DNA of 64,000 bases from Helicobacter himalayensis (GTDB lineage Bacteria > Campylobacterota > Campylobacteria > Campylobacterales > Helicobacteraceae): NCBI RefSeq assembly GCF_001602095.1, contig NZ_CP014991.1:682001-746000 (forward strand), given 5' to 3'. Position 1 is the first letter of the stretch, and the number at the start of each line of letters is the position of its first letter. The notes beneath the pieces were generated by a model. It saw nothing but the letters and a program-made list of their open reading frames with translations, did no database searches and was not told the origin of the DNA. Below, one piece after another: positions 34,881 to 43,500 of the stretch. A program made the translations under genes and the position numbers.

Positions 34881-36275
34881 TCAAGGTGTGTTTTCACGCA
34901 GAATCTGCACACTCAAGCTCGTTGCGCGCAATCTCACATACAAAATATTATCATTTTTCTGACACAAAGCCAAATTTTCTCCCCCGCATTCCTCGCCTAT
35001 TTCAAAACGCAAAAGCGTGGTGAAGCCATTTTTTAGCTCATAAACTCCCTTTGCATTTTTTACTTGTAAAGCATAGATTCTGTAAGGTAAAACACTTGAA
35101 ATGCGTACATCTGCGCTTGTCGTGGCAGCAGAATACACAAGTCCTGCTAATGAACCAAGATAGCCAAAGTAATCGCGTAAAGTCGCTTGTGTTACAGCTT
35201 TTAACACAGCTGAACTCACTGCTCTTGTGGTGATGAAAGGCAATTGCTCGTTAAACTCATTGCTAATAACCCCTTCAAAATCCGCTACAAGAGAGGCTTT
35301 CATAAGATTTTTTGAATCTTTGCTTATATTAAGATCATTGTAAAAACTTCGACCGGGTGTTAATTTTGGCAATGCTAGCCCCACGTGCAAGACATCTGAG
35401 CTCACTAAATATGCCGGAAAGTTAAGCTCTAATTCCTCTTTCGTAGGGCTTTGTCCTTCTTCAATGATCACCCAAGTGTGTGGCTTGAAGACGCGCCTTT
35501 GACGCTCTTGTAATAGCGCGATATCTTGATTTATCACTTCTGCCTTACTTATACCATAGGCTTGCTTATACAAGTCGAGTGCTTTTGCATTATCAGATTC
35601 TAAAAGAAAGAAAAGTGCGGAAACATAACTTACAGCGGGATTTATAAAGTTTTTATACGCGCTAAAAGTTTTTATGCTTTGATAATTGTTCTCCAAATAT
35701 GATTGTGCGCTACTTGCGGTGTGTGCGCTATCAACCTGCTTTAAATGAGAATCTTGACTATTTTCCTCGCGCTGGGAATCTAGCGCTTTTTGAATATCTT
35801 TTTGAAAATAATCTTTTGCACGACGTTGTCTGTCGTTTGCGCGGTTAAATTCCACGCGTGCTAAGGCATTTTCGCCATTTCGCATACTAATAAGCGCCTT
35901 GTAGTAATTTAGTAAAACACCCTCATACATATTCCCGCGATAGGTTTTGATATTTTCATTCAAAATCACCGCGCCTACATTATCAAACACGCCAGAAAGC
36001 AAGCCCTGTGCTTCATATTGACTAAAAACCTGCTCGCTTTTATCAAGCAACTCATAGCTTTCTTTTTTCTCGAGTTGTGCGCCAACAATGCCTGCCTGCA
36101 TACCCCATAGCACTATATCATCGCCATCTGCATTTTCTTTTGCAAGCTTATAGGCTTTTTGCAAATCTCCGTTGTAGTAGCTATTTGTGAAATTATCCAT
36201 CGCATCTTTATGTGAGCAAGCACTGAATAAAAGCACAAGAGCGCAGGCAAAAAACGTGAGTTTTTGAAAAGGCAA
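34881..36275 (-). CDS. COG3014-like lipoprotein with helical repeats
   Basis: 464 residues. Signal LVLLFSAC with Cys20, then an alpha-helical TPR-like half (YYNGDLQKAYKLAKENADGD, ALISMRNGENALARVEFNRA) and a second half with PGRSFYNDLNISKD and AVLKAVTQATLRDYFG. This pattern fits the uncharacterised COG3014 lipoproteins that travel with LpoB. The start is TTG at 36275 with AAGGAT six bases upstream. First gene of the minus-strand group running down to psd; ribB is divergent across a 166-base AT-rich gap. Confidence 0.72.
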   Translation of the reverse strand: MPFQKLTFFACALVLLFSACSHKDAMDNFTNSYYNGDLQKAYKLAKENADGDDIVLWGMQAGIVGAQLEKKESYELLDKSEQVFSQYEAQGLLSGVFDNVGAVILNENIKTYRGNMYEGVLLNYYKALISMRNGENALARVEFNRANDRQRRAKDYFQKDIQKALDSQREENSQDSHLKQVDSAHTASSAQSYLENNYQSIKTFSAYKNFINPAVSYVSALFFLLESDNAKALDLYKQAYGISKAEVINQDIALLQERQRRVFKPHTWVIIEEGQSPTKEELELNFPAYLVSSDVLHVGLALPKLTPGRSFYNDLNISKDSKNLMKASLVADFEGVISNEFNEQLPFITTRAVSSAVLKAVTQATLRDYFGYLGSLAGLVYSAATTSADVRISSVLPYRIYALQVKNAKGVYELKNGFTTLLRFEIGEECGGENLALCQKNDNILYVRLRATSLSVQILRENTP

Positions 36276-36403
36276 GTTTTATCCTTAATTTGAAGTTTGT
36301 GAATAATTTTTTAAATTTTAAAAATCCGTGCAATTTTCGCATTTTGTTTTTTAAATTCTATTGAAATTCGCGCACAAAAGATTCAAAAAACACAATCCTT
36401 AAG

Positions 36404-36409
36404 TATAAT
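36404..36409 (+). promoter_or_regulatory. Probable -10 box of ribB
   Basis: TATAAT 38 bases before the ribB ATG, with TTAAG directly upstream. The short leader leaves no room for an FMN riboswitch. Confidence 0.6.
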
Positions 36410-36441
36410 GCACGAAAGTTTTTTGTTTTTAAGGGTTTTGT

Positions 36442-37497
36442 ATGTATGCACAGCGCGTGAAAGAAGCATTGCAAGCGATTAAAGCGGGCGAGATGATTAT
36501 TGTGATGGACGATGAGGACAGGGAGAATGAGGGCGATTTGGTGATGGCTGGGATTTTCAGCACACCAGAGAAAATCAATTTTATGGCAAAAGAGGCGCGA
36601 GGGCTAATTTGCGTATCACTCACGCAAGAGATTGCCTCAAAGCTTGAGCTTTCCCCGATGGTGGAGCACAATAGCTCAAATCACGAAACTGCTTTTACTA
36701 TCTCAATTGACGCTGCAGAGGCAAAAACAGGCATTTCTGCGTATGAAAGGGATTTGACAATCAATCTTTTATGCTCCGAGCATAGCACGTCAAGGGATTT
36801 TGTGCGTCCGGGGCATATTTTTCCGCTTATTGCAAAAGAAGGTGGTGTGCTTGTGCGCACTGGACACACAGAAGCAAGTGTGGATATTTGCAGGCTTGCG
36901 GGATTAAAGCCTGTGAGTGTGATTTGTGAGATTATGAAAAATGATGGCACAATGGCGCGCAGTGGGGATTTAAATGAATTTGCAAAAGAGCATAATTTGA
37001 AGATTCTCTATGTTTCAGATTTAATCGCTTACCGCTTGCAGTTTGAAAAGCTCATTACTTTAGAAAAAAGAGAGCAGGCACAATTCCTTGATAAAGTATG
37101 CGAAAAATTGCATTTTGTGGATTCTTTTGCGCGTAAGCATATTGTTTATGCCTTTGGCAATGGGCTAGAAAATCCGCTTATAAAATTTCATATCATAAAG
37201 CAAGATTATGAGTTTTATGAAAGTTCAAAACAAACGCGTGATGGTTTTTTGCAAGGAATAGAAATGTTGCAAAAAGAGGGTGGGTGTCTTATATGCCTTG
37301 ATAATATGCAGCAAGAGGATATTAAAACGCTTGGCATTGGCGCGCAGATTCTACGTGAGATGGGGATTGAACAATTTAGATTGCTAAACTCATCGCAAAG
37401 CTCACAAGGCGCGCGCAGTGACTTTAGTACGCTAAGTGGATTTAATCTTAACCTCACGCAAAAAGTCCTTCCAACTCATCTCAAAGACACACATTAA
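36442..37497 (+). CDS. ribB: 3,4-dihydroxy-2-butanone-4-phosphate synthase with degenerate RibA-like domain
   Basis: Converts ribulose 5-phosphate to the four-carbon precursor of riboflavin. The N-terminal RibB domain (about 1-200) is complete: the acidic metal loop VMDDEDRENEGDLVM, HTEASVDICRLAG, and EIMKNDGTMAR. The C-terminal 150 residues occupy the position of GTP cyclohydrolase II, but I see none of its zinc cysteines or its GTP-binding Arg motif, only a Cys pair in GGCLICLDN, so this half is probably not catalytic, as known for other epsilonproteobacterial RibBA proteins. A separate RibA is expected elsewhere. Start ATG behind AAGGG. Its stop overlaps the next gene (TAATG). Confidence 0.92.
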   Translation: MYAQRVKEALQAIKAGEMIIVMDDEDRENEGDLVMAGIFSTPEKINFMAKEARGLICVSLTQEIASKLELSPMVEHNSSNHETAFTISIDAAEAKTGISAYERDLTINLLCSEHSTSRDFVRPGHIFPLIAKEGGVLVRTGHTEASVDICRLAGLKPVSVICEIMKNDGTMARSGDLNEFAKEHNLKILYVSDLIAYRLQFEKLITLEKREQAQFLDKVCEKLHFVDSFARKHIVYAFGNGLENPLIKFHIIKQDYEFYESSKQTRDGFLQGIEMLQKEGGCLICLDNMQQEDIKTLGIGAQILREMGIEQFRLLNSSQSSQGARSDFSTLSGFNLNLTQKVLPTHLKDTH

Positions 37498-38264
37498 TGC
37501 GAAAAAGTGTTGCGAGTTTTTTGCTAAGTGGCGCATTTGTAGGTGCATTTGCGGATTCTACAAAAGAGAATCTGTATAAAAATACAAGCAAAGAGGAACT
37601 TTTGCAAGAGATTGAAGAGCTGAAATCTCAAGTGCAAGAGCTTAAGAAATACAAGCAGATAACTTCTCAAATTGATAACAAAGGGTTACAAGATTCACAA
37701 AAAGAAGAGGCTAAGTCAATCGAGCTTAGCAAGAGCGGAATTTTCCTAGGTGCAGGTCTCGGCGGTATAGGCGTTAGAAGTAGCGTAGGTGGGGAAAAGG
37801 TATATTATGGCATTGTGCCTATCATATTCCGCGCGGGCTATCAGAAGTATTTTGGCAATTTTTTTGGATTGCGCCTTTATGGTGAGAGTGCAAATGGTGG
37901 CGAAGCAAAAGAACAAGATGAAAATAATGAGAAGCAAGGAATGCTTGGTTTGCATTCAGTCAATTTGGATTTGTTGTTTGACATGAAAATCCCTAAAACA
38001 GCAATGTATTTTGGCTTGCACGGAGGCATTTCAAGACATTGGCTGTATCATAAAAATACCATTGAAGTGCGTAATATTGGAGATTCTCACAAATATGAAA
38101 TAAATAAGAAATATTACGATGCAAATTTTTCTATCAATGCCGGTGCTTCGCTTAATGTGCGGAATTTTCACCGCTTTGAAGCGTCATATCGAATCTTCCC
38201 TGCAAAATTTAAAGGCTTTAGCGTGAGCAACTCACTTTCAATTTTATATCATTATGTTTTTTAA
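37497..38264 (+). CDS. Outer-membrane beta-barrel protein with N-terminal coiled coil
   Basis: 255 residues: signal peptide (about 1-20, ending GAFVGAFA), a coiled coil (EELLQEIEELKSQVQELKKY, about 34-55), then about eight amphipathic strands (GIFLGAGLGGIGVRSS, FGLRLYGESA, SVNLDLLFDM, AMYFGLHGGIS) ending with Phe in LYHYVF, the usual C-terminal barrel signal. It resembles the small Helicobacter outer-membrane proteins; the specific role is unknown. It overlaps ribB by one base, but being co-translated with a riboflavin gene says little about function. Confidence 0.72.
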   Translation: MRKSVASFLLSGAFVGAFADSTKENLYKNTSKEELLQEIEELKSQVQELKKYKQITSQIDNKGLQDSQKEEAKSIELSKSGIFLGAGLGGIGVRSSVGGEKVYYGIVPIIFRAGYQKYFGNFFGLRLYGESANGGEAKEQDENNEKQGMLGLHSVNLDLLFDMKIPKTAMYFGLHGGISRHWLYHKNTIEVRNIGDSHKYEINKKYYDANFSINAGASLNVRNFHRFEASYRIFPAKFKGFSVSNSLSILYHYVF

Positions 38265-38293
38265 TTTTTGTCGCTTAAAATCTTAGCAAGGGC

Positions 38294-38968
38294 TTATTGA
38301 AACAGCCTTGAGCCGATACGCACCATATTTGCCCCGCATAAAATAGCCAGCTCAAAATCCCCACTCATACCCATAGAAAGTGTGCGCGCACCGAGATTCT
38401 GTAAGCTATCAAATACTTCTTTTGCAAACACAAAACTTTTTTCAATTTTCTTGCGTTCATTGCTGTGTGCGCCAATTGTCATAATGCCTTCCATTGCGAT
38501 ATTTGGGCATTGTTCTGTGATTTTATGATAAAGCTCTTTTGCTTCATTTGGTGCGATACCGCTTTTGCTAGATTCAAAAGAAGTGTTGAGTTGCAATAAT
38601 GCACGCATTTTTTTGCCCTTAGATTCTAGACGTTTTTGCAATGCAAGCGCAAGTTTGAGAGAATCTAGCGAATGCAAAAGAGTAGGGGAGAGCTCAATAA
38701 GCGCATTTATCTTGTTCTCTTGTAAAGTGCCTATCATATGCCATTGCAGAGGCAAGGACTGCAAGCTTTCAGATTTTGCTTTCAAATCTTGGACTTTATT
38801 TTCACCAAAGGCGCGTTGTCCGCATTCATAAAGCATATTTATTTCCTGTGCGCTTGCATATTTGCTTACAGCTATAAGCGTGACAATGTGATGCGCGCTA
38901 AAAGCAAGGCGTGCGCGCTCGATTTTGCGTATAACAAGATCAAGGTTTTTTAAATATTTCTCCTGCAT
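38294..38968 (-). CDS. YggS-family pyridoxal phosphate homeostasis protein
   Basis: 224 residues, single-domain alanine-racemase-like barrel. PLP would bind Lys36 in LIAVSKYASAQEI; GENKVQDLKAK, WHMIGTLQENK, and SMGMSGDFELAI with the phosphate loop are typical. Members control free PLP rather than catalyse a turnover reaction. Monocistronic on the minus strand; a hairpin (39000-39032) lies in the divergent gap ahead of it. Confidence 0.93.
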   Translation of the reverse strand: MQEKYLKNLDLVIRKIERARLAFSAHHIVTLIAVSKYASAQEINMLYECGQRAFGENKVQDLKAKSESLQSLPLQWHMIGTLQENKINALIELSPTLLHSLDSLKLALALQKRLESKGKKMRALLQLNTSFESSKSGIAPNEAKELYHKITEQCPNIAMEGIMTIGAHSNERKKIEKSFVFAKEVFDSLQNLGARTLSMGMSGDFELAILCGANMVRIGSRLFQ

Positions 38969-38999
38969 AAGTTTTCCTTAAGTTTCTTTGATTGTTTGC

Positions 39000-39032
39000 T
39001 TCTGCGACATTGCGCCTGATTGTTGCGCAGAA
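39000..39032. repeat. Inverted repeat in divergent gap
   Basis: TTCTGCG (39000-39006) and CGCAGAA (39026-39032) are perfect complements, with a competing TGCGC/GCGCA pairing inside. It lies between yggS (minus) and an outer-membrane protein gene (plus) and might be an operator or leader structure. Confidence 0.35.
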
Positions 39033-39073
39033 ATGTGATTGTATAGCATTGTGGCTAATGTATCACTTTAAGC

Positions 39074-39079
39074 TATAAT
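39074..39079 (+). promoter_or_regulatory. Probable -10 box of outer-membrane protein gene 39108
   Basis: TATAAT with TTTAAGC directly upstream, 34 bases before the ATG at 39108. Confidence 0.6.
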
Positions 39080-39107
39080 GGTGCGAAAAATTAGTTTAGA
39101 GGAAAAT

Positions 39108-39890
39108 ATGTTAAGAATTGTCCTTATGTGTTTGGTTTTGGTGCAAATGCTCTTTGCAGCGCGTCCGATGAACACTGATGATTCGCGTGTGGTGGCGCGA
39201 AAATCCTGCCAGATAGAATCTTGGAGTAAATTTAGCGAGTTTGGCAGAGGTGCGGAGTTTTGGGCATTACCTGCGTGTAATTTATTTTTTGATACAGAAA
39301 TTACCATTGGTGCGAATATGCTATGGCAGGATTCTTTAGATTTTATGGAATCTAGTCGCAAAGATGGTATGCAGTTTTCCTTAAAAAAAGTTTTTATGGA
39401 TTTAGACACGGAGGGCTTTAGCTACGGTGTGGCATTGGGGAATTTACGCACTAAAAATTTTTTGAGAGATTCTAACGCGCTCTATGGCTATGGGCTTATA
39501 AGTAAGGCGTGGCTTGATAACCGCTTGTTTTTGCATACAAATATAGGCGCGAAGTTTTTGCACTTAGATTCTGCGTCTTTTGTGGATACAAGTGCTTTTA
39601 CAAACTTACAGCAAAAAAGCGCGCAACTCTATAATCTAGGCGTTGGTATGGAATATGATGCAAATGAGCATTTGTGGTTTATGGGCGAGGTTTTTTATGA
39701 GGATTATATGGGGAGGGCGCGAGGGCTTTCAAGGACGCCGATGCTCTATCAGCTGGGTGTGCGTATTTGGCTTGCGCGTGATAGATTGCAGATAGATTGC
39801 ACTTATGGTAATGACTTTTACACGCCTTTTAATCGCAACAATGCGTTTGTATCCGTTGGTGTGAGAATCTTAAGCGAAGAGTTGTTTTAA
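39108..39890 (+). CDS. Predicted outer-membrane beta-barrel protein
   Basis: 260 residues with a signal peptide (MLRIVLMCLVLVQMLFA) and a mature part dominated by alternating strands and turns (FDTEITIGANMLW, YGVALGNLRTKNF, LFLHTNIGAKFLHL, MLYQLGVRIWLARD), ending in Phe (SEELF). Such proteins sit in the outer membrane, but no named family is evident to me. The ATG at 39108 behind GAGGAAAAT and a TATAAT box is chosen over the in-frame GTG at 39078, which lies inside the promoter. Confidence 0.72.
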   Translation: MLRIVLMCLVLVQMLFAARPMNTDDSRVVARKSCQIESWSKFSEFGRGAEFWALPACNLFFDTEITIGANMLWQDSLDFMESSRKDGMQFSLKKVFMDLDTEGFSYGVALGNLRTKNFLRDSNALYGYGLISKAWLDNRLFLHTNIGAKFLHLDSASFVDTSAFTNLQQKSAQLYNLGVGMEYDANEHLWFMGEVFYEDYMGRARGLSRTPMLYQLGVRIWLARDRLQIDCTYGNDFYTPFNRNNAFVSVGVRILSEELF

Positions 39891-40026
39891 AGATATTGCA
39901 AAAGATGAAGATTTAAAAGAGAAGCGTTTTGGTAAAAGCGCGTGATTTTTAATCTCTTTTGAAATTTTTTTTGTTATTGTGGGTTTTATTAAAGTTATCA
40001 AAATGAGATAAAATACGCGTGCATTA

Positions 40027-40089
40027 GCAAAGTGTGGGCAAAGTGAAATTCACTTCCACACAAACAATACCAATTAAAGGACAAATAAG
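40027..40089 (+). repeat. Dispersed palindromic repeat, copy C (leader of hydrolase gene)
   Basis: Matches the core and right end of copies A and B: GCAAAGTG, then the palindrome AAGTGAAATTCACTT framed by GTGTGG and CCACAC, then ACAATACCAATTAAAGGACA. The final AAAGGA is the likely ribosome binding site of the gene at 40093, so the repeat forms its untranslated leader. A TAAAAT promoter-like box lies at 40009-40014. The 202-base gap around it (39891-40092) holds no gene. Confidence 0.55.
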
Positions 40090-40092
40090 ATA

Positions 40093-40734
40093 ATGGCACG
40101 GATTTTTATCACGCACGGTTATGACGCGCACCCACAAAAGCATTGGTTTGTGTGGCTGAAGTCTCAACTAGAGGGCGCAAACACGCAAAGCAAGCTTTTG
40201 CAAGAATCTTTAAAAGAGTCTGTAAGCGTGGAGATTCTAAAACTACCAAATCCAAGCGCGCCGAACTTAGACTTATGGCTTGCGTGTTTGCAAGAGGTTA
40301 TCGGCGTAGCGAATGAGCGCACTTTCCTTGTCGGGCATAGTTTGGGCTGTATTACGACATTGCGCTATATTAACGAATTTCTTTTAAATACTCAAAGTCA
40401 AAACATCGGTGGTGTGGTGCTTGTGAGTGGATTTTATGAAAATTTAGAAACTCTGCCAGAATTAAATACTTTTATAAATCCTCCAAATCGCGCCTCACTT
40501 CAGTGGGAATCCTTGCAAAAAGCCATAAAGTCGCGTGTGGTGCTGTGTGCTAAAGATGATGTTGTCGTGCCAAGCGTATTGAGTGCAAATCTCGCAAAAA
40601 AGCTTAATGCAGAACTCATAATACTAGAAAAAGGCGGGCATTTTATGGAATCTGATGGTTTTAAAGAACTGCCAATAATACTTGAAATTTTACTCTCTCA
40701 GTTAAGCACCTCACACGAAAATAAAGCAAAATAG
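40093..40734 (+). CDS. RBBP9/YdeN-type serine hydrolase
   Basis: 213-residue alpha/beta hydrolase. The opening ARIFITHGYDAHPQKHWFVW is the family's glycine/His strand; the nucleophile is the Ser in LVGHSLGCITTL, the acid probably Asp in CAKDDVVVP, and the base His in EKGGHFMESDG. Members are small esterases with unknown natural substrates. It ends four bases before the convergent purU. Confidence 0.85.
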   Translation: MARIFITHGYDAHPQKHWFVWLKSQLEGANTQSKLLQESLKESVSVEILKLPNPSAPNLDLWLACLQEVIGVANERTFLVGHSLGCITTLRYINEFLLNTQSQNIGGVVLVSGFYENLETLPELNTFINPPNRASLQWESLQKAIKSRVVLCAKDDVVVPSVLSANLAKKLNAELIILEKGGHFMESDGFKELPIILEILLSQLSTSHENKAK

Positions 40735-40737
40735 AGC

Positions 40738-41670
40738 TTAAAAAATAATCGTCCTGTTTTGAAAAACAAAGATTCTGTCTTCTAGTGCGAGTTTAAGGGC
40801 GCGCGCAAGCACACTTTTTTCCACATCACCGCCAGCGCGTTGCATTTCGCGCCATGTGTAGCTGTGGTCTATCGCAATTGTATCTTGCGTGATGATTGGA
40901 CCTTCATCAAGGTTTTCAGTTACAAAATGCGCGCTTGCACCAATGATTTTCACACCGCGCTCATACGCCTGCTTGTAGGGATTTGCACCGATAAATGCAG
41001 GCAAAAAAGAATGGTGAATATTAAGAATACGATTTGGAAAATGCTTGATAAATTCTGGCGTTAAGATTCTCATATATTTTGCCAACACAAGAAAATCAAT
41101 CTCGCCAAGCCCTTGCAATGCCTCTAAAATGTGGATTTCATTCTCGCGTTTATCTTTCAAACTCAAGCCACTTGGCTCAATATGCAGAAAACGCACATCA
41201 AATTTACGCGCCAAAGGCTCTAGCACAGAGTGATTGCTAATAATCGCCTTAATCTTGGCATTAAGCTCGCCACTATCATAGCGAAGTAAAATATCACCTA
41301 AGCAATGATTTTCCTTCGTGCAAAAAAGCACAAGCGATTTTTTGCGCTGTGCGGGGATAATCTTAACCTCCACACCAGAATCTTGCGCGCCAAAATCTTT
41401 TATAACAGAATCCGTGATGGAATCTTGCGCACAGGGTGCATTTGCACAAAGTATATTTTCTAAGGAAGTGCGCAGTTTCTCCTCCGCTTTAGAATCTGCG
41501 CTAGATTCCCTTGCTTGGATATGTGTGCGAAGAAAAAATTGCTTATTTTGTAAATCCACAAATTCATCTTGACGCGCGATATTAAAGCCTAGCTCAAAAA
41601 AGCACCGTGCAATCTCAAACACCAGCCCCTGCCTATCTGGCGCGCTAATAAGTATGTGAAAATCCTGCAT
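40738..41670 (-). CDS. purU: Formyltetrahydrofolate deformylase
   Basis: Hydrolyses 10-formyl-tetrahydrofolate to formate and tetrahydrofolate, balancing one-carbon pools. 310 residues: an N-terminal ACT domain (FHILISAPDRQGLVFEIARC) with an acidic spacer unique to this protein, then the formyltransferase fold with the catalytic Asn-His-Asp set in NRILNIHHSFLPAF and ENLDEGPIITQD. Its ATG directly follows the stop of the upstream secreted-protein gene (TAAATG). Confidence 0.94.
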   Translation of the reverse strand: MQDFHILISAPDRQGLVFEIARCFFELGFNIARQDEFVDLQNKQFFLRTHIQARESSADSKAEEKLRTSLENILCANAPCAQDSITDSVIKDFGAQDSGVEVKIIPAQRKKSLVLFCTKENHCLGDILLRYDSGELNAKIKAIISNHSVLEPLARKFDVRFLHIEPSGLSLKDKRENEIHILEALQGLGEIDFLVLAKYMRILTPEFIKHFPNRILNIHHSFLPAFIGANPYKQAYERGVKIIGASAHFVTENLDEGPIITQDTIAIDHSYTWREMQRAGGDVEKSVLARALKLALEDRIFVFQNRTIIF

Positions 41671-42366
41671 TTACAGCTCGATAGATTGACTTTCTTGCTC
41701 ATAAGGAATCTTAGATTTATCCCATTCGTGTGAGTTTTGCCTATTAGTAGAAGTTGGCTTAGGGCGCGTGGTGGTGGTTGGTAAAAGTGTCGCATCTTTT
41801 GCTCGCAATGCAGAATCTGCGCTCTTTTTAGAATCTTTAGAATTTGTTGAGATTTTTGCATTATTTTGCGCGGGTTGTAGGGCGGGATTAGTATCTCTTT
41901 GTGCTTGCTCAGATTCTATTTGCGCGGATTGCGTAGGCTTAGAGATTTGGGGAGTTTTTACTTGTGCGGGGTTTTTTGGTGAATGCAAGGAATCTTCATT
42001 GTTTGGAAAATCCTTATTTTTTTCATAAGTTGTCATTGAGCTTTGCCCGATATTTGTGGTGGTGGTGTCATAATCGCTATAAGTTTTTAGCCTAAAAACA
42101 GCCTGTATATCTTCAGAATCCCACTCTTTTGGGATTGGCAATTTCTTAAAACTCCCATTTGGCAGTGCTTCTAAAATACCTAAAAACTTCTTGTTTTTGT
42201 AATCAATCATCAATGTTTGGTTTGGCTTTAAGCGCAACTCAAATTCTTTAACTTTTTGCGTGTCGATGATAAAATTATCCGCCAAAAGCGCACTTTGTGT
42301 TAAAAACACACCGCAAAATCCGCACAATAGCCACACACACAAACGCGCCTTTTTGCTCTCTTCCAT
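41671..42366 (-). CDS. Secreted low-complexity protein of unknown function
   Basis: 231 residues. Signal peptide about 5-28 (CVWLLCGFCGVFLTQSALLA), a small folded part (VKEFELRLKPNQTLMIDYKN, about residues 35-100), and a long C-terminal stretch rich in Ser, Thr, Gln, Asn and Pro that looks disordered. No family recognised. The ATG at 42366 is preferred over the frame start at 42405 because GAGGTGG lies just ahead of it. It abuts purU and is probably transcribed with it. Confidence 0.65.
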   Translation of the reverse strand: MEESKKARLCVWLLCGFCGVFLTQSALLADNFIIDTQKVKEFELRLKPNQTLMIDYKNKKFLGILEALPNGSFKKLPIPKEWDSEDIQAVFRLKTYSDYDTTTTNIGQSSMTTYEKNKDFPNNEDSLHSPKNPAQVKTPQISKPTQSAQIESEQAQRDTNPALQPAQNNAKISTNSKDSKKSADSALRAKDATLLPTTTTRPKPTSTNRQNSHEWDKSKIPYEQESQSIEL

Positions 42367-42443
42367 TGCCACCTCGCTTGCAATTTTTCTTAAAAATCTC
42401 GGCATTATAGGCTAATTTTGCCACAAAAGCAAAAGGCTTTTGC

Positions 42444-42449
42444 TACAAT
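42444..42449 (+). promoter_or_regulatory. Probable -10 box of ridA
   Basis: TGC followed by TACAAT, 36 bases before the ridA ATG in the divergent gap. Confidence 0.5.
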
Positions 42450-42485
42450 ACAAGGCTAAAATTTATCATTACTTAGGAGCAGGAA

Positions 42486-42857
42486 ATGAATATTATTCAA
42501 ACCCCAAATGCCCCGCAAGCCATAGGTCCATACTCTCAAGCTGTGGTGCATAATGGACTTATTTTTACCTCCGGGCAAATCGCGCTAGATTCCCAAAACA
42601 CAATGAATAATGGCGATATTCGCGCGCAAAGCACACAGGTGTTAGAAAATCTCAAAGCGATTTTGGAATCTAGCGGTAGCAGTCTGCAAAAAGTGCTAAA
42701 AACGACTATTTTTTTGACAGATATAAGCAATTTTGATGTGTTTAATGAAGTGTATGCGAGCTTTTTTGGCACACATAAGCCTGCTAGAAGTACCATCGCA
42801 GTAAAGGCTTTGCCTAAAAATGCGCTAGTAGAAATCGAGTGCATTGCGATGCTTTGA
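42486..42857 (+). CDS. ridA: RidA family reactive intermediate deaminase
   Basis: 123-residue trimeric protein that hydrolyses reactive enamine/imine intermediates released by PLP enzymes such as threonine ammonia-lyase. Signatures: APQAIGPYSQAVVHNGLIFT at the N-terminus, the substrate-binding Arg in KPARSTIAVKALP and the catalytic Glu in VEIECIAML. Start ATG behind AGGAGCAGG. Monocistronic. Confidence 0.95.
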   Translation: MNIIQTPNAPQAIGPYSQAVVHNGLIFTSGQIALDSQNTMNNGDIRAQSTQVLENLKAILESSGSSLQKVLKTTIFLTDISNFDVFNEVYASFFGTHKPARSTIAVKALPKNALVEIECIAML

Positions 42858-42963
42858 GATAAGGGTTTTAAGCACAATCAACAAAAAAAAGTGCAAAAAG
42901 CAAGCTTTGACGAGTTGCACGCAACAAAGTGATATATTTAAATAATCTTAAGGAGTAGACCAA

Positions 42964-43497
42964 TTGAAAGTTCTTGCAAGTATAGGTTGGGTGATTTTTT
43001 CACTCCTGCTTATTGTGGCGGGCGTGAGTGGCTGTGTAATGCCACAAAGTATGTTTGAAAGTCTTGTGGTGGCGTTGCCATTTTTGCTTATTTTTGGCGG
43101 GATTTTTACTATTGTGTATTACATTTCATTTAGGGAGTTTGAAGGTTCGGGCGTGTTTTTGCTCGATGGGATTTTTAATCTTTTATTTGCTTTCCTCTTT
43201 TTGTGTGGTGGGGCAGGATTTACAGCTTTAAGTGTGGTGTATTTCGTGGCGTTTTTATGTATGTTTCGTGGGGTGCTTGGCATTAGCTATGTGTTTTGGT
43301 TCAAAAAAGCGGGCTTTGGAAGTTGGCTTTGGGTGCTTGTTTTTGCGATTTTGAACATTATTCTTGCGGTGATTTTCATCATTTACCCAGATGTTGGTGG
43401 GCTCACCATAGGTTTTATGTTGGGGTTTTTGGTGCTAAGTTTTGGAATCTTAAATCTTTTGAGCTGGTGGGGCGTGAAGAAACTTTTAGGAAATTAG
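42964..43497 (+). CDS. DUF308/HdeD-like multi-pass membrane protein
   Basis: 177 residues that are almost entirely hydrophobic, about five to six membrane helices with small-residue turns (WVIFSLLLIVAGVSGCVMP, FLLDGIFNLLFAFLFLCGG, VLVFAILNIILAVIFIIYP). The pattern and the C-terminal GFLVLSFGILNLLSWWGV fit the HdeD/DUF308 family, linked to acid resistance in E. coli. The start is TTG 42964, eight bases after AGGAG. yraN follows after three bases. Confidence 0.75.
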   Translation: MKVLASIGWVIFSLLLIVAGVSGCVMPQSMFESLVVALPFLLIFGGIFTIVYYISFREFEGSGVFLLDGIFNLLFAFLFLCGGAGFTALSVVYFVAFLCMFRGVLGISYVFWFKKAGFGSWLWVLVFAILNIILAVIFIIYPDVGGLTIGFMLGFLVLSFGILNLLSWWGVKKLLGN

Positions 43498-43500
43498 CCC

